Shown here: piece by piece, positions 6,279-6,667 of the stretch
Numbering within the stretch: the first letter of the stretch is position 1
Layout of the letters: the number at the start of each line of letters is the position of its first letter
Assembly (NCBI GenBank): GCA_027027485.1
Contig: JALVLL010000273.1
Location: forward strand, 1 to 6,667
Length of the DNA stretch: 6,667 nt
Source of the DNA: Candidatus Bipolaricaulota bacterium
GTDB lineage: Bacteria > Bipolaricaulota > Bipolaricaulia > Bipolaricaulales > Bipolaricaulaceae
Reading direction: 5' to 3'
Program-made: the position numbers and the translations under genes
The notes under the pieces: model-generated
Database searches by the model: none
What the model was told of the DNA's origin: nothing
Seen by the model: the letters and a program-made list of their open reading frames with translations, nothing else

Positions 6279-6299
6279 ACACCCTCGCTTTTAGGGAGG

Positions 6300-6329
6300 A
6301 TTCTACCGTTGGTGGATTTTTTCGGACAA
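6300..6329 (-). promoter_or_regulatory. Candidate sigma70-type promoter of the STAND NTPase gene
   Basis: On the minus strand TTGTCC (6324-6329, four of six matches to TTGACA) is followed after 18 bases by TAGAAT (6300-6305, five of six matches to TATAAT). Transcription would start near 6293, leaving a leader of about 15 bases with the GAGGG ribosome-binding site (6282-6286) before ATG 6278. A 6-bp inverted repeat, GGATTT (6314-6319) and AAATCC (6328-6333), straddles the -35 and could be an operator, though it is short. Confidence 0.55.
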
Positions 6330-6416
6330 ATCCCTCGAGTGCGGGGCGCTTGCTATCGGCTTCCAGTTATGCCTTCTGGCACGGGCGTTTCCCGGGATCG
6401 GTTAAGATCGGGGGCC

Positions 6417-6667
6417 GTGTTGGGGACCTGGATCAATATCGGGACCGTGATCATCGGGGGAACGGTGGGGCTCCTCTTGGGGGGAAGGTTCCCGGAGAGG
6501 GTGCGGAAGGCGGCCACTTCAGGAGTGGGCCTCGTTTCCTTGATCCTCGGGTTCAAGATGGCCCTGGAAGCCCAGAACATCCTCGCGCTCCTTCTTTCCG
6601 TGATCTTCGGCGGGGTTTTGGGGGCGGCCCTGAGGCTCGAGGAGCGCCTGGAGCGGGGGAGCAAGCG
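6417..6667 (+). CDS. DUF554 (YdfK/YqgA-like) membrane protein, partial (3' end beyond window)
   Basis: The frame opens at GTG 6417 and runs off the right edge after 83 complete codons. The N-terminus MLGTWINIGTVIIGG, then LLLGGRFPERVRKA, GVGLVSLILGFKMALE and ILALLLSVIFGGVLGAALRLEERLERG follow the repeated pattern of DUF554 proteins. These are small inner-membrane proteins of about 230 residues whose role is still unclear. Three hydrophobic segments are visible, at about residues 6-22, 35-50 and 54-70, separated by short charged loops. An in-frame ATG at 6369 would add 16 polar residues; I prefer GTG 6417 because family members begin almost directly at the (M)xGTxxN motif. The ribosome-binding site is weak (a GGGGG run just before the start). 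It is divergent from the NTPase gene, and no good plus-strand promoter was found. The family call is from recognition only. Confidence 0.82.
   Translation, partial: MLGTWINIGTVIIGGTVGLLLGGRFPERVRKAATSGVGLVSLILGFKMALEAQNILALLLSVIFGGVLGAALRLEERLERGSK

Noticed and set aside
6369..6416. DUF554 gene start at ATG 6369
   Set aside because: It would add 16 polar residues not expected in the family; GTG 6417 gives the normal N-terminus. It cannot be excluded.
1..6667. CRISPR arrays, tRNA/rRNA genes, insertion sequences
   Set aside because: Scanning showed no regularly spaced direct repeats, no tRNA-like cloverleaf, and no transposase frame or terminal repeats.

Overview
The window looks like a piece of a high-GC, probably thermophilic bacterial chromosome. 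Arginine is written mostly as AGG/CGG, proline and glycine as CCC/GGG, and the proteins are rich in Glu, Arg and Lys. Trimeric-type riboflavin synthase and a DUF554 membrane protein point to Bacteria. The lineage cannot be fixed from the sequence; a deep-branching thermophile is a guess.

Layout, right to left, because nearly everything is on the minus strand. At the far right, reading rightwards off the end, is the start of a DUF554 (YdfK/YqgA-like) membrane protein. A short divergent intergenic region with a good sigma70-type promoter for the leftward gene separates it from a 965-aa STAND-type P-loop NTPase (3381-6278). This has an uncharacterised helical N-terminal region, a VGR-Walker A-'DYAE' Walker B NTPase core, two TPRs and a C-terminal helical tail with a duplicated segment. 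It is the most interesting gene here: proteins of this architecture act as switch-like sensors, many of them in defence or programmed cell death, but its function is not proven by anything in the window.

Next, after a 120-base AT-richer spacer with a clean inverted repeat, is a compact riboflavin cluster. ribE (riboflavin synthase) overlaps ribBA (3,4-DHBP synthase/GTP cyclohydrolase II) by an ATGA. Together they supply the first GTP step, the four-carbon unit and the last step of riboflavin synthesis; ribD (deaminase/reductase) and ribH (lumazine synthase) are not in the window. The spacer before ribE carries a 12-base match to the 5' end of an FMN riboswitch (RFN) but no other part of one. 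It also carries a weak promoter placed so that the ribE message could be leaderless.

Two exported-protein genes follow on the same strand. The first, 21 bases after ribBA, is a lipoprotein-like TM1410/GH114-type putative glycoside hydrolase broken by an apparent one-base frameshift near position 1003. The second is a small secreted protein with a clear signal peptide and strong ribosome-binding site, cut off by the left edge. No tRNA, rRNA, CRISPR array, transposase or intact riboswitch was seen, and no gene-free stretch exceeds 300 bases.
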